Shown: piece by piece, positions 1 to 8,361 of the stretch
How the letters are laid out: each line of letters begins with the position of its first letter
Position numbering within the stretch: the first letter of the stretch is position 1
Assembly: GCF_000193375.1 (NCBI RefSeq)
Contig: NC_015315.1
Location: forward strand, 310,001 to 374,000
Direction of reading: 5' to 3'
DNA: 64,000 nt
Origin: Thermoproteus uzoniensis 768-20
Lineage (GTDB): Archaea; Thermoproteota; Thermoprotei; Thermoproteales; Thermoproteaceae
Made by a program: the position numbers and the translations under genes
Notes under the pieces: generated by a model
What the model was told of the DNA's origin: nothing
What the model saw: only the letters and a program-made list of their open reading frames with translations
Databases searched by the model: none

Positions 1-175
1 GGGAGATTCCGAAAAACGCGGCGGAGCGCCTCTAGAGGCCGTAGCAACGGCGATCCGCGCAGGGGATAACGTCGCGTGGCCGGCCGGGGCTACTTAGCAG
101 AGTTGCTACGCGTAGCTCCGCCGTCCGCAAGCTCAAGAAGAGCTTGTCGTAGCCAAGAGGAGGGAGGTGGTGGCT

Positions 176-1345
176 CTAGGAGCAGTCGAGCCTCTCGGTG
201 AGGATGCAACGGATCCTCTTGGGCTTCCTAAACGACTTGACGGCCTCGACGACTACGCCCTCCTTGGCGCGCCTCAGCCTCAACACGTTGTCGACGTAGT
301 TGGCGAGGCCGTACGACTTGGCCATAGTCCCGACGAAGGCAACGCCGGCCTCCTTCAGAGCCGACAACATTCTCATATTGAGCTCGAAGGCCTTTTCGCC
401 ATAGACTCTGAACTCCACGTCGAGGCCGTCGGACACTAATAGGTCGGGCCTCGCCTCGTTTATCAGCCTGTAGAACTCGTAGACGTGGGTGCCGTACGTA
501 GGCGGCTTGACCCTCATAGCCATCACCTCGAAGTCCGCCCCGTACTCCTTCGCCAGCTCCTTTATCTGCCAGGGCTCCTCGGCGAAGGATCTGTATACGA
601 CTTTATAGCCGTTGGCGGCCGCCGCGGCGGCTATCTTGACCGCCAGCCTGGTCTTGCCGGAGCCGACCGGGCCCAACAACAATGTGTTGCCAAGAAACGA
701 GCCTCCCACCAGCTCGTCGAGGGCCGTGCCTGTGCGCACCTCGGCCGGCCTCCCCGGCACCGGCTTCAGCTCGTCGAAGAACACCAAGCCGGCCGAGCTA
801 ATTATGTCGAACTGTCTGCAGTACCCCCCGGGCAGGCCCCTGGCCTTATCTATACACATCTTCCTCTCCGGCACCCCCTCCTCGGTCCTTTCCAGAAACA
901 GCCTCACGACGTTGTCGGCTGTGTAGAGCACGAAGGGGGGCGTGTCCACCTCCACTGTCATGAAGACGTCGATGGAGGACGGGCGCAGGACCCTATATAG
1001 GGCGTTCAGCATCAACGACCTGCCGCCGACTCCCTCCACCAGAGGCGTGACTGAGTCCAGCACCAAGACGTCCGGCCTACGCTCGGCCACATAATCCAGC
1101 AACCTGTTCCAGAAAGCCTCGGGCTCCGCCATCACCGCCTCCCAGAAATCAACGCCCTCCAGCTTGTAGCCCAGCCCGGCGGCCTCTTGGAGGAACAGAT
1201 CCTTCCCCTCATACAGCGAAACCCACAGCACCCTCTTGCCAGCGCGTAGCGCCTCGTGCGCCATCCTCATGCACAGACTCGTCTTGCCTGTGCCGGGCTC
1301 GCCGACTATGGCGGTCACCCCCCTCAGCTCCAGGCCGGCACTCAT
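176..1345 (-). CDS. KaiC-like ATPase with two RecA-type domains
   Basis: Two RecA/KaiC-type ATPase domains in tandem. Domain 1 has Walker A GEPGTGKTS at residues 15-23 and a Walker B-like VLVLDS near 93-98; domain 2 has Walker A GPVGSGKT at 225-232 and a second hydrophobic-Asp strand LLVSDG near 302-307. This is the archaeal KaiC-like family (COG0467 type), usually of unknown role in crenarchaea and not part of a circadian clock. It shares a four-base ATGA overlap with the upstream small gene (1342-1345), so the two are coupled. A perfect hairpin lies about 30 bases past the stop (128-146). The ATPase call is firm; the biological role is unknown. Confidence 0.85.
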   Translation of the reverse strand: MSAGLELRGVTAIVGEPGTGKTSLCMRMAHEALRAGKRVLWVSLYEGKDLFLQEAAGLGYKLEGVDFWEAVMAEPEAFWNRLLDYVAERRPDVLVLDSVTPLVEGVGGRSLMLNALYRVLRPSSIDVFMTVEVDTPPFVLYTADNVVRLFLERTEEGVPERKMCIDKARGLPGGYCRQFDIISSAGLVFFDELKPVPGRPAEVRTGTALDELVGGSFLGNTLLLGPVGSGKTRLAVKIAAAAAANGYKVVYRSFAEEPWQIKELAKEYGADFEVMAMRVKPPTYGTHVYEFYRLINEARPDLLVSDGLDVEFRVYGEKAFELNMRMLSALKEAGVAFVGTMAKSYGLANYVDNVLRLRRAKEGVVVEAVKSFRKPKRIRCILTERLDCS

Positions 1346-1632
1346 GCCCTAGCCCTCTTGGCCCACGCCTTCTCGTCGCTCAACATAGCCCTCAGCGTCT
1401 TCAAGTCCACCACTTCGCCCTTTCTCATAAGCCACTTCCTAAGCATATTCAAAAATAGCTCTGCGTTGTGCTCTCCTACCGCTTCTATTAAAGCATAGTA
1501 TAGGCGCCAGGGCTCGTGCTCCGCCACCTCCTCGAACGTTTTCCCTACTGTGTATCTAAACCTGAAAGCTATTAATAGCCTTAGCGAGATCTCCAGAGAT
1601 CTATAGAACCTCAAAAGATCATCGGAGTCCAT
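1342..1632 (-). CDS. small helical protein coupled to the KaiC-like ATPase
   Basis: A 96-residue, probably all-helical protein with no family I recognise. The ATG lies 25 bases downstream of a TATA box at 1657-1664, so the transcript is probably leaderless and this is the first gene of the KaiC-like operon. It ends in a basic tail and overlaps the ATPase start by ATGA, which suggests a dedicated partner of that ATPase. A decayed paralogue lies directly upstream (1751-1957), sharing an ungapped match that includes the string NAE(L/I)FL, so the family has been tandemly duplicated here. Confidence 0.7.
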   Translation of the reverse strand: MDSDDLLRFYRSLEISLRLLIAFRFRYTVGKTFEEVAEHEPWRLYYALIEAVGEHNAELFLNMLRKWLMRKGEVVDLKTLRAMLSDEKAWAKRARA

Positions 1633-1654
1633 AGCATCTGCTCTACTGCCTCGT

Positions 1655-1666
1655 CAATTTAAATAT
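1655..1666 (-). promoter_or_regulatory. TATA box of the KaiC-like operon
   Basis: ATTTAAAT (1657-1664) centred about 28 bases upstream of the ATG at 1632, the spacing expected for a leaderless archaeal transcript. Confidence 0.55.
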
Positions 1667-1750
1667 TGCTGATTTAAATAAGTCATTATTTTTAGAAAAG
1701 AAAATATAGATTAATATTCATTTTTATTTAATTTATTTTTGTTAATATCT

Positions 1751-1957
1751 TTAAGCTATTTTGTAAATAAATGATAAATATAGAAATATTTCGGCATTAT
1801 ATCGACCTAATACAGACGACAAGACATCGAAGATATCTCCCGGCTTCTCGGAAACAAGTCCGATGAAGTCCTTATCCGTCGCTATTTTTAGCCTTATATT
1901 GATAACTTACCTATATATAAGATCTAAATATTGAAAGAATTCTATATAAAGATTCAC
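1751..1957 (-). pseudogene. decayed tandem paralogue of the 1342-1632 gene
   Basis: On the minus strand a frame starting at GTG 1957 and ending at TAA 1751 is broken only by a TAA at codon 17 (1907-1909). Read through, its product aligns without gaps to the intact product of 1342-1632: shared positions include the F, L and R of the first helix, a central P, then L, G, NAE and FL. I counted about 15 identities in 60 columns plus many conservative changes. The internal stop falls opposite a Leu, one base change from TTA. The segment is much richer in A+T than the intact copy. It is most simply an inactivated tandem duplicate. Confidence 0.6.
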
Positions 1958-2081
1958 TATATCTGGGCTCGATGATAGACCTCTCACCGACTTGCACAAA
2001 CCAGCTCTATAGTTATCTAATAAATTTTGCGTTATAATAAACGGGATTAATGGCGATTAAGGTTTATGTTTTGTCCTGTCC

Positions 2082-3023
2082 ATGATATACGATCTACACG
2101 AGGACATAGCCCACTACTTCTTCTCGGGCCGCCGGCCCGACTTCGACATAGACGATGAAGACAGGCAGTCCGATTTGCCTAAGCTTAGGCGGGCGGGGGT
2201 GGATCTCGTATTCGCCTCCATATTCCCCGTGGCCGCCACCTATGGACCCACGGGGCCCGGCAACGCCGCGGCCGTGGGCACTAAGAGCCTGGCGCTAGAG
2301 ATGTTCAAGATGCTCTATAGGCTCTCCGAGAGGCACGGCGTGCACATTGTGGAGAGGGTTGCCGATCTGGATAGGGAAGGCTTGAAATTCCTCTTGCTAA
2401 TGGAAGGCGCCGACGCTCTCGACGATCCGTCGGACCTCCTGCTCTACTTCAGGCTGGGCCTCAGAGCTCTCGGCATCACCTGGAATCTCGACAACAAGTT
2501 CGGCGCGTCGTGCCTCTCCCGGAAGGACTACGGCCTCACGGCCTACGGCGAGGAGCTGGTGGCGTTGGCCAACAAGCTGGGCGTTATCCTGGATCTGGCC
2601 CACGCCAGCAAGAGGACTGCCTTGGAGGCTATCTCGGCGAGCAAGAAGCCGGTCGTCATAAGCCACGCCAACGCGGCCTCCGTCCATAGAGCCGCCCGCA
2701 ATGTCGACGACGAGGTCCTCGAGGCCCTCAAGAAGAACGGGGGCGTGATAGGCATAACGGCCATACCTTCGTTGACGGGAGAGCGCGGGACTGTGCAGGA
2801 GCTGGTGAGACACGCCGTGTATATCAAGGAGAGCTTCGGCGCTGATATATTGGCCATAGGCACCGACGCGCTGGGCGTCGACAAGATGGTTGAGGGTCTT
2901 GAGACCGTCGACAAGCTCCCGGCCTTCCTCGAGCTTCTGAAGGAGGCGGGGTTCAGCGACTCAGAGCTGGAGGGAATAGCGTACAGAAACGCTAAAAGGG
3001 TGATCGAGGCGAACCTCTCGTGA
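2082..3023 (+). CDS. membrane dipeptidase-type metallopeptidase (M19)
   Basis: A 313-residue amidohydrolase-fold peptidase of family M19 (renal/microsomal dipeptidase; bacterial PepQ-unrelated AcdP type). All expected dinuclear zinc positions are present: H6 and D8 in DLHED, E108 in LLMEGAD, H174 in DLAHAS, H195 in ISHANA and D262 in IGTD. The DLHED motif fixes the start near the ATG at 2082. There is no signal peptide, so despite the family name the enzyme should be cytoplasmic, cleaving dipeptides. It overlaps taw3 by GTGA and heads a taw3-methyltransferase operon. Confidence 0.9.
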   Translation: MIYDLHEDIAHYFFSGRRPDFDIDDEDRQSDLPKLRRAGVDLVFASIFPVAATYGPTGPGNAAAVGTKSLALEMFKMLYRLSERHGVHIVERVADLDREGLKFLLLMEGADALDDPSDLLLYFRLGLRALGITWNLDNKFGASCLSRKDYGLTAYGEELVALANKLGVILDLAHASKRTALEAISASKKPVVISHANAASVHRAARNVDDEVLEALKKNGGVIGITAIPSLTGERGTVQELVRHAVYIKESFGADILAIGTDALGVDKMVEGLETVDKLPAFLELLKEAGFSDSELEGIAYRNAKRVIEANLS

Positions 3024-3679
3024 TAGTCGACGCCGCCGCCTTCGCCAATAGGAAACGGGCCTTCGTCGAGAGGCTCGAGAGGGAGGCCGCGCAGAGGCGC
3101 GTGGACCAGGATATATACCCGTTGCTTAAGAGGCTCAACGAGCTTCCTTGGCTCTACACGACGAGTAGCTGCTCCGGCCGCATATTGCTGGCGTCTGTGA
3201 AGACCCCCAGCTACAGTAAGGGGAGGGGGTTTATGCCTATAGCTAAATGGCATAGGGCCGTGTCCGTCGACGAGGTGCGCGCCGCAGTGGAACCCCATGA
3301 CGATGTGTGGATGCTCGTCAGAGGCGGAATACTGCACGTGGCCGTGGACTCCGCCAGACGCGCTTACGAGCTTGTCTCCATAGGTCACAGAACCGGCCAT
3401 AAACACAGCGGCATCATTGCCATTAACAGAGCCGGCATAATCATCGAGATACTTGGCGAGGAGAGGCTCGACATACCGCTGAAGTCCGGCGGCAGGCTCG
3501 TAGCCGACCTGGAGGAGGCCGTGGCGATGGCCAACAGAGTCTTACTGCTGGCTAAGGCGAGGCTCGCCTTTTTCGCCGGGGTAATTGAGGCGAGATATCT
3601 CGGTGGATCCTCCGTAGATGAGGAGGCCGTAAAGAGCGCCCTCAGATCGCTCTCATCGTGTCTCTGGAGATCAGTATGA
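3020..3679 (+). CDS. taw3: tRNA(Phe) wybutosine-pathway methyltransferase Taw3
   Basis: TYW3 family protein (219 residues), the SAM-dependent enzyme that N-methylates the tricyclic wyosine base at position 37 of tRNA-Phe. The family hallmarks are visible: the SSCSGR motif at 49-54 and the SIGHRTGHKHSG segment in the second half. Start is GTG at 3020, in a GTGA overlap with the dipeptidase stop. Its own stop overlaps the ATG of the next methyltransferase (ATGA at 3676-3679). Confidence 0.92.
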   Translation: MIVDAAAFANRKRAFVERLEREAAQRRVDQDIYPLLKRLNELPWLYTTSSCSGRILLASVKTPSYSKGRGFMPIAKWHRAVSVDEVRAAVEPHDDVWMLVRGGILHVAVDSARRAYELVSIGHRTGHKHSGIIAINRAGIIIEILGEERLDIPLKSGGRLVADLEEAVAMANRVLLLAKARLAFFAGVIEARYLGGSSVDEEAVKSALRSLSSCLWRSV

Positions 3680-4359
3680 CAGGTCTGGGCGACAGGTGGC
3701 GTAGAGTTTACCCCGCCTACGACAGACTGCCCTCAGTCTACGAGCGCATGAATTTGGCCATGACGTGGGGGCAGGTCGACAGATGGAGGAGGCAATTGGC
3801 AACGCTCTTGCCGCAGAACGCCAGGCGCGTGTTAGATGCTGGCTGCGGACCGGGGAACATGACCAGACACCTGATCTCCGCCGGCCGCTATGTAGTCGGC
3901 CTCGACTACTCCGCGGAGATGCTCAAGGCGATGAGGCTCGACGTGGATAAGGTACAGGGCGTGTTCGAGATGTTGCCGTTCAGAGACGGCGCGTTTGACG
4001 TGGCCGTGCTGGCCTACGCCTTGCATGCCGCCAAGGATCTAGAAAAGGCGCTAGCCGAGCTGACGCGGGTGGCCTACGGCGTCGCCGCCATCAGCATGGG
4101 AAAGCCCGACAGCCCGTTGATCCGCCGCCTATTTGGTCTCTACGTGGCCTATTTAGTCCCCACGCTGGCCCGTATCCTCGCCCCGGGCCACGTGGACGAG
4201 TACAAGGCGCTTAAGGAGATCTTGGAAGCCGCTGTGCCCAACAGGGATCTCAAGGCGTTGCTCGAAAAGTCGCTCGAGCTGAAATATTTCGGCACTAGGG
4301 GGCTGGGCGCTATATATATGTTCTACGGCGAGAGGCCTCAACGGGCGGTCAAGCGCTAG
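3676..4359 (+). CDS. class I SAM-dependent methyltransferase, UbiE-like
   Basis: A 227-residue methyltransferase with SAM motif I DAGCGPG at 54-60 and the N-terminal YERMN...W pattern typical of UbiE/Coq5 C-methyltransferases. In a thermoproteal host it could act on menaquinone or another lipid quinone, but this is inference. The frame is open from GTG 3658, but the ATG at 3676 forms an ATGA overlap with taw3 and is the better start. The 3' end overlaps the convergent gene by 11 bases. Confidence 0.8.
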   Translation: MTGLGDRWRRVYPAYDRLPSVYERMNLAMTWGQVDRWRRQLATLLPQNARRVLDAGCGPGNMTRHLISAGRYVVGLDYSAEMLKAMRLDVDKVQGVFEMLPFRDGAFDVAVLAYALHAAKDLEKALAELTRVAYGVAAISMGKPDSPLIRRLFGLYVAYLVPTLARILAPGHVDEYKALKEILEAAVPNRDLKALLEKSLELKYFGTRGLGAIYMFYGERPQRAVKR

Positions 4360-5335
4360 CCCGCCACACGGCTATGTAAAACGGCATGGTCCTTAAGTAT
4401 ACGCGGTCTCTCTTGAAGCCGGCGGCTTCGAGCACATTGTCCACATCGGAAGACCTAAACACGTGCTTAGCCCCCATCGAGGCCACTATGGCCACCAGCC
4501 CCGGCGTCGACTCTATAACTTGTTGCCCCACGAGGAGCCGGCCGTCCGGCTTCAGGAGGCGGCGTATGCATTGGAGGTCCTTCATGGGATCCAGCATCCA
4601 GTAGAGCGAGTGGAAGACCAGCGCCGAGTCGAAGCTTCTCGCGAACTGCGGGCCCAAAGCATCCACCACGTCGCATGAACTGGTTGCTTGGAATATACAT
4701 ATGCCGCTCTGGCTCGGGCAAAGGCCGACGCTCACACCTCTGCCTAGGATCTCCTTGGACAGCTCCACGGAATCGGGCCTGTAGTCGTATCCGACAATGA
4801 GCTCCGGCGGCGTCTGGGACACCGCGAGGAGGGAAGCTATGTCGTGGCCTTCCTTGACTATGGGGACGAAAAGCCTTTTAGCGCCGACGGCACCGACAAG
4901 CTTGAAAAAGGTGACTCTCATTATGTCGTACCAGCCCTGCGACAGCATCGTGGAGTACAACACGCCTATGGTGTTCTCGTCCACCTGGTTAGCCGCTATC
5001 CTCACCGCGCCCAACTTATCGAAGGACTCGTGGAGGCCTACGAACTCCGCCGCGTAGCTGTTGACGGGAGGCCTCGGCTCCTTCACCCTCTTGACTACTC
5101 TCCCCTCCCGATCTATATACCCATTTTCGAGGAGGGACAGATACAGCGCCCTCACAAATACGTTACTGCTCTTATACAGCCCCTCCCTATATATCTCATA
5201 CCACCACTTGAGGGCGTACCAGACGCTCCACCTCAACGCGTTTCTGACCTCGTCCAGGCCCCCTGCGGCCTTTATGAAGTCCCCGTAATAACGGGTTACG
5301 TTGAGATCCTCCACAAACCTCGTGAGAAAGCTCAT
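4349..5335 (-). CDS. divergent SAM methyltransferase-fold protein
   Basis: A 328-residue protein. The C-terminal half reads like a class I methyltransferase: an acidic strand end (VGYDYRP), a DSALVFHSLYWML strand-helix and a late LLKPDGRLLVG motif followed by an AAGF segment, as in UbiE-like enzymes. The N-terminal 110 residues look like a helical or winged-helix domain. The usual glycine-rich motif I is replaced by PIVKEGHD, so SAM binding is unproven. It is coupled (ATGA at 5332-5335) to the zinc-ribbon gene upstream, suggesting a partnership. Confidence 0.6.
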   Translation of the reverse strand: MSFLTRFVEDLNVTRYYGDFIKAAGGLDEVRNALRWSVWYALKWWYEIYREGLYKSSNVFVRALYLSLLENGYIDREGRVVKRVKEPRPPVNSYAAEFVGLHESFDKLGAVRIAANQVDENTIGVLYSTMLSQGWYDIMRVTFFKLVGAVGAKRLFVPIVKEGHDIASLLAVSQTPPELIVGYDYRPDSVELSKEILGRGVSVGLCPSQSGICIFQATSSCDVVDALGPQFARSFDSALVFHSLYWMLDPMKDLQCIRRLLKPDGRLLVGQQVIESTPGLVAIVASMGAKHVFRSSDVDNVLEAAGFKRDRVYLRTMPFYIAVWRASA

Positions 5336-5667
5336 GTACAGACCACTATGCCGGCGTCCTTAAGCCGGCGTAACAACGCCCTGACCGACGGGGCCGCCCT
5401 CCCGCTCTGTATCGACTCCAGGACCACTTGTTGTTGTTGTACGGGCAACAACGAGAAGCGATCCCAGTCCCTTATCTCGCAGTCGAGCAGTACGTCCTCC
5501 TCGGCCGTGGGCTTCTTCAATACCACGGAGAAGGTATGTCCGTGGGGACATGTTAGGTTTAGGAAGAGCGCCTCCCCTGCCTCATAGGCTCTCAAGGCCT
5601 CCGGCGTGAGGGTCGGCTCCACCTCGGCCCCACAGACTGGGCACTTGAACTTTTGAACTACTGCCAT
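5332..5667 (-). CDS. small zinc-ribbon protein
   Basis: A 111-residue protein. An N-terminal CPVCG (residues 9-13) and a later CPHGH provide a likely zinc site of three Cys plus His; the rest is helical with a glutamine run. No known family recognised. The ATG lies just downstream of a TTTTAAAG sequence, so it probably starts a two-gene transcript with the methyltransferase-like gene, overlapping it by ATGA. It may recruit or regulate that enzyme; this is inference from coupling only. Confidence 0.65.
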   Translation of the reverse strand: MAVVQKFKCPVCGAEVEPTLTPEALRAYEAGEALFLNLTCPHGHTFSVVLKKPTAEEDVLLDCEIRDWDRFSLLPVQQQQVVLESIQSGRAAPSVRALLRRLKDAGIVVCT

Positions 5668-5788
5668 ATACTCATAGTTTTCTATCTTTAAAATCGTTGC
5701 GCCGCGGATAGGCCCTATATGATTAAGTATCCCAGAGCGTTACGTAATCGATCTAAGACTATTCCGGCTTAAATATTTTGCTAGGAAA

Positions 5789-5798
5789 TCCATTTAAA
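5789..5798 (+). promoter_or_regulatory. TATA box of the 5818 operon
   Basis: CATTTAAAGG centred about 25 bases upstream of the GTG start at 5818; consistent with a leaderless transcript. Confidence 0.5.
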
Positions 5799-5817
5799 GG
5801 GAAGGCGGGTCTTATCC

Positions 5818-6177
5818 GTGGCGCGCCTCTATGTATTTCCTGGATACGACGACATAGACGACGAGCCTGAAATGAGGCAAAAGATCTACAGGGCGTTGAA
5901 GGATGCCGAGGCCGCAATAAGGCGGCGGATGGTCGGGGAAGAGGCGCTGGATTCGTTGGGCAGGGCGCTGAAGGCCATCAACATGATCTCGGTGAAGGTA
6001 AAGTCGCCTAGGGGCAAGCCGTCCGATCTCGAACGCCTTGAGGAAATCGACGGCGAGATCTTCGATAAAATAAATAGCATTTTCTCTTTAATACAATCGA
6101 AGAATTATGAGGGATTATTACAAGTAGTTGTAGATCTCGATAAACTGGTCGATAGACGCAACAGCCTATTTAGATGA
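5818..6177 (+). CDS. unknown helical protein
   Basis: A 119-residue acidic helical protein, not recognised. The GTG start is supported by the TATA box 25 bases upstream. The sequence has a long amphipathic central helix (residues about 15-60) and a C-terminal helix rich in Ile, Lys and Asn encoded by an AT-rich pocket (about 6060-6150) that contrasts with the GC-rich first half. It overlaps the next gene by ATGA (6174-6177), so the two products are probably made together. Confidence 0.6.
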   Translation: MARLYVFPGYDDIDDEPEMRQKIYRALKDAEAAIRRRMVGEEALDSLGRALKAINMISVKVKSPRGKPSDLERLEEIDGEIFDKINSIFSLIQSKNYEGLLQVVVDLDKLVDRRNSLFR

Positions 6178-6851
6178 TAGCGTATGTGGATCACCCAGAT
6201 GGAGGGCCCGTAGCAGACAAGGAGGGCTTGGGCAAGGTCGTCGAGGAGCCTAGGCTTTTCCTCTCGGCGCTTGTATTTTCCGAGGCTCCCGAGTTGCTCG
6301 AGAAGGCCGTGAACACATGGGCGCGCGTTGGGGACCAGAGGCTGGCCGAGGCTATATATGTGTATATACTTCAATTACAGCGGGGCTTGTTAGATGAGCG
6401 ACATCTCTTGTTGAGAATAGCGGAGCTGTTCGCCGATATGGACTACGTAGATGTCTTGGCCCTACAAAGGGTATTGATGTTGGGCATAGGCAAGACCACG
6501 TGCGATCTAGGCGCGGCGATATTCGTCGAGAACCCCCGCCTGTCTCTCTACGGGAGGCCCTACCGCATACCCCCAAACAACGTCATAGCGGCCTCTGCAA
6601 AGGCGCCGTTGTATCTAGTGGTCAATAAGGGGACGAGGAAAATAATCGATTTGGACACAATGTGCGTCGTTCCGTATTCGCCCTCGGGCAGGCCCGAGGA
6701 TCTACATCCGCTCCAAGCGCTCAGCCAAGCGGGCTTCGCCATAGCCACCCGCGGCGAGCCGCGGTGTCTGATAGAGGATGTGGCTGTCGACGGCGGCGCC
6801 GTGGCCCCCCGCGGCTTGGCCAAACTGCTGGCTCTCAGGCCGTGTTCTTAA
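6174..6851 (+). CDS. unknown protein, operon partner of 5818-6177
   Basis: A 225-residue protein I cannot assign. The first 110 residues are mostly helical with Leu/Ala/Glu repeats; the second half is beta-rich with several Gly-Pro turns. No catalytic or binding motif stands out. Start ATG is fixed by the ATGA overlap with the preceding gene. Its 3' end overlaps the convergent TRIC-like gene by 17 bases. The pair appears specific to this lineage as far as I can judge from memory. Confidence 0.6.
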   Translation: MIAYVDHPDGGPVADKEGLGKVVEEPRLFLSALVFSEAPELLEKAVNTWARVGDQRLAEAIYVYILQLQRGLLDERHLLLRIAELFADMDYVDVLALQRVLMLGIGKTTCDLGAAIFVENPRLSLYGRPYRIPPNNVIAASAKAPLYLVVNKGTRKIIDLDTMCVVPYSPSGRPEDLHPLQALSQAGFAIATRGEPRCLIEDVAVDGGAVAPRGLAKLLALRPCS

Positions 6852-7452
6852 CCCTGGGCAACTCCCAGCCGTAGCGCAGAGACGCAAGCCTCAGGGCCAC
6901 CACAATAGCTGTGGTGCCCAACAACGCGGGGCCTCTGCCCAACGAATAGTAGAGAAGCATGTAGATGCCGCCGCCAATCGCGGCGGCTGTGGCGTATACC
7001 TCCCGCCTCAACACCACTGGTATCTCCGCGGCCAGCACGTCCCTCACAACGCCGCCGCCAGCCGCCGTTATGGCGGCCATGGCTATCACCGCGAGCGGGT
7101 TGAGGCCCGCTCTGAAGGCCACATCGGCGCCTATAGCCGCAAACGCGCCCAGCCCAACGGCGTCGGGGTACAACACCACGTCTCTGTGTCTGCTCACCTT
7201 ATCGTAAAAGACGAAGGTAGCCACGGAGGCCGATATGGCCGTCAACTGGTATGGCAGATAGGTTATATTGACCGGCGGCAGACGGCTCAACAAGACGTCT
7301 CTTATTATGCCGCCGGCCAGCGCCGTCGAGAACCCCAGCACTATAAAGCCCAACAGATCCATGCCCTTCTCCCCCGCCTTGAGCGCGCCCGACACGGCGA
7401 AGGCCACTATCCCTACGTAGTTCAGCACGTCGAGGACTAAATCGGCTATCAT
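6835..7452 (-). CDS. TRIC-type cation channel family membrane protein (UPF0126)
   Basis: A 205-residue membrane protein with two homologous halves, each carrying the family motif: AGGIIRDVLL in the first and GGGVVRDVLA in the second. This is the prokaryotic TRIC/UPF0126 family; archaeal members form trimeric potassium-permeable channels. About seven hydrophobic segments are visible. The frame runs further upstream, but the ATG at 7452 overlaps the stop of the preceding gene as ATGA and gives the expected N terminus directly before the first membrane helix. Confidence 0.88.
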   Translation of the reverse strand: MIADLVLDVLNYVGIVAFAVSGALKAGEKGMDLLGFIVLGFSTALAGGIIRDVLLSRLPPVNITYLPYQLTAISASVATFVFYDKVSRHRDVVLYPDAVGLGAFAAIGADVAFRAGLNPLAVIAMAAITAAGGGVVRDVLAAEIPVVLRREVYATAAAIGGGIYMLLYYSLGRGPALLGTTAIVVALRLASLRYGWELPRVKNTA

Positions 7453-7817
7453 CTGTACCCAGCTATTTTCCTCGCCAGAGGCTCCACGTCGGGAATGGAG
7501 GGCCTCACCACCGCGAGGAACCTCCTCACCGCATCTGCCTCGTAGATCACCACGTATCTCGTAGACCCTCTCTCGTCCGACGTCTCCATGTTCCCTATCC
7601 CGAGCAACTCTAGGCATTCAGCGAGACATTTAGGCGGATCCCTAAACACGACGACGAGGTTCCTCTCCACGTGGGGATCCGGGTCGAAGAACTCGCCTAT
7701 GCGCTCGAACAAGCCGCGCACGTACGCGGCCGCGTCGTCGTGCCGGTCGCACGGACAGCGCTCGGGCTCGGCGCCGCGTCTAGACGGGGCCCGATCGGCC
7801 TCAGCCCGGCCAACCAT
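7449..7817 (-). CDS. unknown small protein with N-terminal CPC motif
   Basis: A 122-residue protein without recognised family. The N-terminal 25 residues are basic and contain CPC; a second CLAEC cluster lies near residue 68, so a metal site is possible. The remainder looks alpha/beta. It starts two bases after the stop of the 2H phosphoesterase gene and overlaps the TRIC-like gene by ATGA, placing it in the middle of a three-gene operon. Confidence 0.6.
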   Translation of the reverse strand: MVGRAEADRAPSRRGAEPERCPCDRHDDAAAYVRGLFERIGEFFDPDPHVERNLVVVFRDPPKCLAECLELLGIGNMETSDERGSTRYVVIYEADAVRRFLAVVRPSIPDVEPLARKIAGYR

Positions 7818-7819
7818 GG

Positions 7820-8284
7820 CTACCTGAACTCCATTGTATGTATTGGCCTATACTCGCCTCCTGTGGTATCTATCAGACTGACGGCGCGCACCTCGAAGGC
7901 CGAGCCGCGTAGAGACCTAGCCTCCTCTATCGCCGGCGCCAGATCCTCTACAGCGGGGTTCTTCAACCTAATCGAGTAGACGGAGAGGTGTGGCTTGAAA
8001 TCGCCGTGCTTCTCCTCCACTATATCGCCGAGAAGCGCCTCAAGGGCCTTCCTTAAGGCAAGGAGTTCCGAAAACGGCTCGACGGATAGGGCGATATAGC
8101 GCGGCCTCGACTTGCTGGGGAGAAGCACCACGTCGCCGAGCCGCGCCGTGAACGGCCTAAGCCTCACCTCGACGACCTTAGGCTCCCTCACCTTGACTAT
8201 GGTAATATGCGGCTTAACCGGCATAACCCCCTCGAAGGGCCTAAGCGTGGCTATCGGGGGCAAGACGCCGTAGATGAAAGGCAT
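7820..8284 (-). CDS. 2H phosphoesterase (LigT / 2'-5' RNA ligase-like)
   Basis: A 154-residue member of the 2H phosphoesterase superfamily, with both signature His-x-(T/S) motifs: PHITIV near residue 25 and PHLSVY near residue 98. Such proteins act as 2',3'-cyclic phosphodiesterases or RNA 2'-5' ligases, often in tRNA or RNA repair. It is shorter than the usual 175-190 residue ThpR, so the precise activity is open. It is the first gene of the operon that continues with the CPC protein and the TRIC-like channel. Confidence 0.78.
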   Translation of the reverse strand: MPFIYGVLPPIATLRPFEGVMPVKPHITIVKVREPKVVEVRLRPFTARLGDVVLLPSKSRPRYIALSVEPFSELLALRKALEALLGDIVEEKHGDFKPHLSVYSIRLKNPAVEDLAPAIEEARSLRGSAFEVRAVSLIDTTGGEYRPIHTMEFR

Positions 8285-8361
8285 AGCTCTCCAGATCCGC
8301 GGAAATAAAACATTCGCCGGCCGGCGCGCGTCTAGACCGCGGCGCCACGCGTCGGTAGATA

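Larger units (their letters stand above)
1633..2081. other. AT-rich intergenic region between divergent genes
   Basis: A 449-base spacer, clearly richer in A+T than the flanking genes. It holds the KaiC-operon TATA box, the gene relic at 1751-1957 and a further open stretch upstream in the same frame as the relic up to about 2055. A weak TATA-like GGTTTATG (2061-2068) sits close to the dipeptidase start. I see no RNA gene in it. Confidence 0.6.

Noticed and set aside
176-1345. Circadian-clock KaiC.
   Set aside because: No KaiA/KaiB, and archaeal double-RecA KaiC-like ATPases are a broad family not tied to clocks.
1860-1985. C/D-box sRNA candidates in the 1.6-2.1 kb spacer (GATGA strings).
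   Set aside because: The C-box match is poor (RTGATGA not met) and no CTGA D box lies at a suitable distance.
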